64,000 nucleotides of DNA from Isoperla grammatica (lineage: Eukaryota > Arthropoda > Insecta > Plecoptera > Perlodidae), in assembly GCA_945910005.1 (NCBI GenBank), contig OX246745.1, positions 11,278,436 through 11,342,435 of the forward strand, written 5' to 3'. Numbering within the stretch: the first letter of the stretch is position 1; each line of letters starts with the position of its first letter. Shown one piece after another: positions 62,336 through 64,000 of the stretch. The translations under genes were made by a program, and so were the position numbers. The notes beneath the pieces are model-generated. The model was not told the DNA's origin. It saw only the letters and a list, made by a program, of their open reading frames with translations, and did not search any database.

Positions 62336-62551
62336 CCCCGGTGTTGGCGATCCGAATGGATCTCCCAGGTGCGAACGGAGGGGGCGGCGTTGTGCTGTGG
62401 GGCGGCATAGTACTGGGAGGCAGCGTGGGGTTCGGGGGCGGCGTGAGGCTGGGAGATGTTGAATCCTCGGGGGCTGATGTTGAAGGGATTGACTGATGTT
62501 TTAATGTGACCGTCTCGGCAAGCATTGGCTGCCGTTGCTCTAGCAAACTAC
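62336..62551 (-). CDS. Upstream coding exon of main gene: Pro/Thr/Ser-rich segment
   Basis: Acceptor TTTTGTCTACAG and donor ACCGGGG|GTAAACAT. 216 bases, phase 1 in and phase 1 out. After SLLEQRQPMLAETVTLKHQS comes a stretch dominated by Pro, Thr and Ser (TSPSLTPPPNPTLPPSTMPP and onward), typical of an O-glycosylated stalk or a disordered linker, then GRSIRIANTG. Phase 1 matches the exon at 56061-56119. The exon before it lies outside or near the right edge; the small candidate at 63959-63969 ends in phase 2 and does not fit. Confidence 0.65.
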
Positions 62552-63549
62552 CTGTAGACAAAACAATTTGGTTAAAATACTTTATTCAGTTTCAGACTTG
62601 GAAACAAACGATCTGGTTTTTATCAACATTATGGGTAAAAGGGAACTAACTGGCGAAGTTAACGTTTTGTTATTGATAACTTGAGGAACAAGCTTCAAGA
62701 TATTGAAAACGTGATTCGCTTTCGTAGATTTTTTTTTATCAGCTAAACATTTTTTGTAAAAGGTGTCAAATATTGTAAAATTGTAATTTTTACACTTGTA
62801 TTCATTGATTATAAATTATTACGTTAAATACAGAAATAAAATCCTTACAATTGCAATATGTGAAAGTTTTAAAATCCATTATTTAGCTGATGCAAAACCG
62901 AATTTCGCGTAGGAGTCACGTTTTCAATACCTCGAAGCGAGCGGTCTCAAGATAAAACAAAATCCTGTTTAGTTTGCGTGTTTTAATATTACGAGCTACC
63001 TATTGGCATTGCCGTTAAATAAATTCTAGTATCAACATAAATTTGTTTTCAATATTTTATTTCATGCTGTGTCTCTGAACATTTCTAACTGTATTGTAAT
63101 AAAGACAAATGATAAACAATATTGATTTTTAGGCAAACGGTGTACTATGATAACATCGTTCCCACGCTAAATATATAAGAAGGCAAGTTAGTAAACATTA
63201 CTGAAAAACACGAGTGGGTATCGAAAAAAATGCCCACACACCTTAGAATGAAAGTAACTGTAAACAAAACGTCAAAAACGTTTCCATGCGCACGTACGGT
63301 ACATATGTACACAATGTAATAAAAAGTAGCCACATATGTATAAGTTATATGTAATGTATGTTCTTTCAATTAGAGTTCTCTGAGTTTATGCGACATCATT
63401 GGTTTCCATGTTTACATATCTATAGGTGTGCAGAGTTTGGTGTTATTAGTTATACAGGTGTGTCTTTGTAACTGAACCTATACACATTCCTCGATTCCTT
63501 TTCTAATTCCTTATGTTTTATTTGACTGATACATTCAATATTATATATT

Positions 63550-63718
63550 TTTTTTTCGTAGGAATACCCGTTACAGGGCTCACACCAGCAAGCATTCGCT
63601 TTTAAAACTGAGGAAAACCTAGGAAAAAAACGTCAGTCAGGACTGCCGGTGACCGGAATCGAACCGGCGACCTCCCGAATTAGAGTCTCGCGTCTTACCG
63701 TTGAGCTACCTCTATCGG
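63550..63718 (-). mobile_element. Internally deleted tRNA-derived SINE
   Basis: Tail CGTAGGAATACCCGTTAC joins directly to AAGCATTCGCTTTTAAAACT, skipping about 100 bases of body, then a good head GAATCGAACCGGCGACCTCC. Confidence 0.8.
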
Positions 63719-63958
63719 TATATATTGATAGTATAATATGCAGCCCATATGTAGGTTTTATTAGTGTCTTACATTAGGGGAGGATATAATTCCTGTGTTA
63801 ACACTTTCGATATTCATTAATTTAGCATCTACTGTGCGAACACCTAATTTACAGCTCTGTAGTTCAGACCTTCAGAGAGAAGCTTTAACCAACACCACTC
63901 AGATGTCAATCACCTGTTATAATGAGATTTTAGATAACTGTGAGAGAGTGATTCTCAC

Positions 63959-63969
63959 CTTTCAGTCAT
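63959..63969 (-). CDS. Possible start codon exon at the right edge
   Basis: ATG ACT GAA AG followed by donor GTGAGAATC; A at -3 of the ATG. It ends in phase 2, so it would fit the common exon at 31665 but not the nearer exon at 62336-62551 (phase 1). All frames upstream within the window hit stops. Very short and weakly supported; listed because the main gene's 5' end must lie near or beyond this edge. Confidence 0.15.
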
Positions 63970-64000
63970 TCTTCGTAAGTAATAGTAGTGTAATTAGCGA

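Overview
The window looks like intronic and intergenic DNA from a large, repeat-rich arthropod genome. Evidence: AT-rich sequence; small exons with clean GT-AG borders separated by kilobase introns; many tRNA-derived SINEs, MITEs, microsatellites and minisatellites; and an interstitial (TTAGG)n tract (arthropod telomere motif) at about 52.85-52.94 kb. Nothing bacterial is present and there is no operon. Bases 16316-16515 are a 200-N assembly gap.

Main gene (minus strand, about 62.6 kb down to 21.6 kb, possibly beyond the right edge). By hand I joined exons whose splice sites and reading phases agree: 62336-62551, 56061-56119, 55261-55403, then a common set 31665-31776, 29857-30020, 27920-28127, 26750-26827, 24832-25030, about 23074-23333 and the stop-containing exon 21594-22397. 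The common part encodes about 607 residues rich in Ser, Asp, Glu and Arg, probably largely disordered and cytoplasmic, ending in Ser-Thr-Ala-Leu, a class I PDZ-ligand pattern. The upstream exons encode a Pro/Thr/Ser-rich stretch, two N-glycosylation sequons and, in the phase-consistent frame, a hydrophobic segment, so one isoform may be a single-pass membrane protein. Separate ATG-containing candidate first exons (54201-54330 via a 37-base microexon at 46326-46362; 51423-51460; 39209-39357) all reach the common exons in the correct phase, suggesting alternative promoters. I do not recognise the protein family.

The most striking feature is exon 29857-30020. Its donor end has been amplified into about 28 tandem copies (28.63-29.88 kb), each with an intact CCAG|GTGAGT donor. 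Immediately upstream of its acceptor lies another tandem array (30.03-30.70 kb) whose units carry E-box, EGR-type and CRE-like sites.

Left third (1-21.5 kb): a LINE-like 3' end, scattered coding-like patches on both strands (4.85-5.71 kb and 8.65-8.78 kb, low confidence), a hAT-type element with a perfect 8-bp target duplication (11288-12484), a 71-bp minisatellite running into the assembly gap, and a region of diverged tandem copies (18.8-21.3 kb). Middle (31.8-46 kb): a 322-bp perfect palindrome, Penelope-like inverted ends with a hammerhead-like core, long trinucleotide repeats, an intron-containing tRNA-Tyr-like gene whose apparent anticodon is UUA, and a 65-bp minisatellite. Right part (46-64 kb): more MITEs, a four-copy CRE array, the foldback element with telomeric repeats, and SINE copies.
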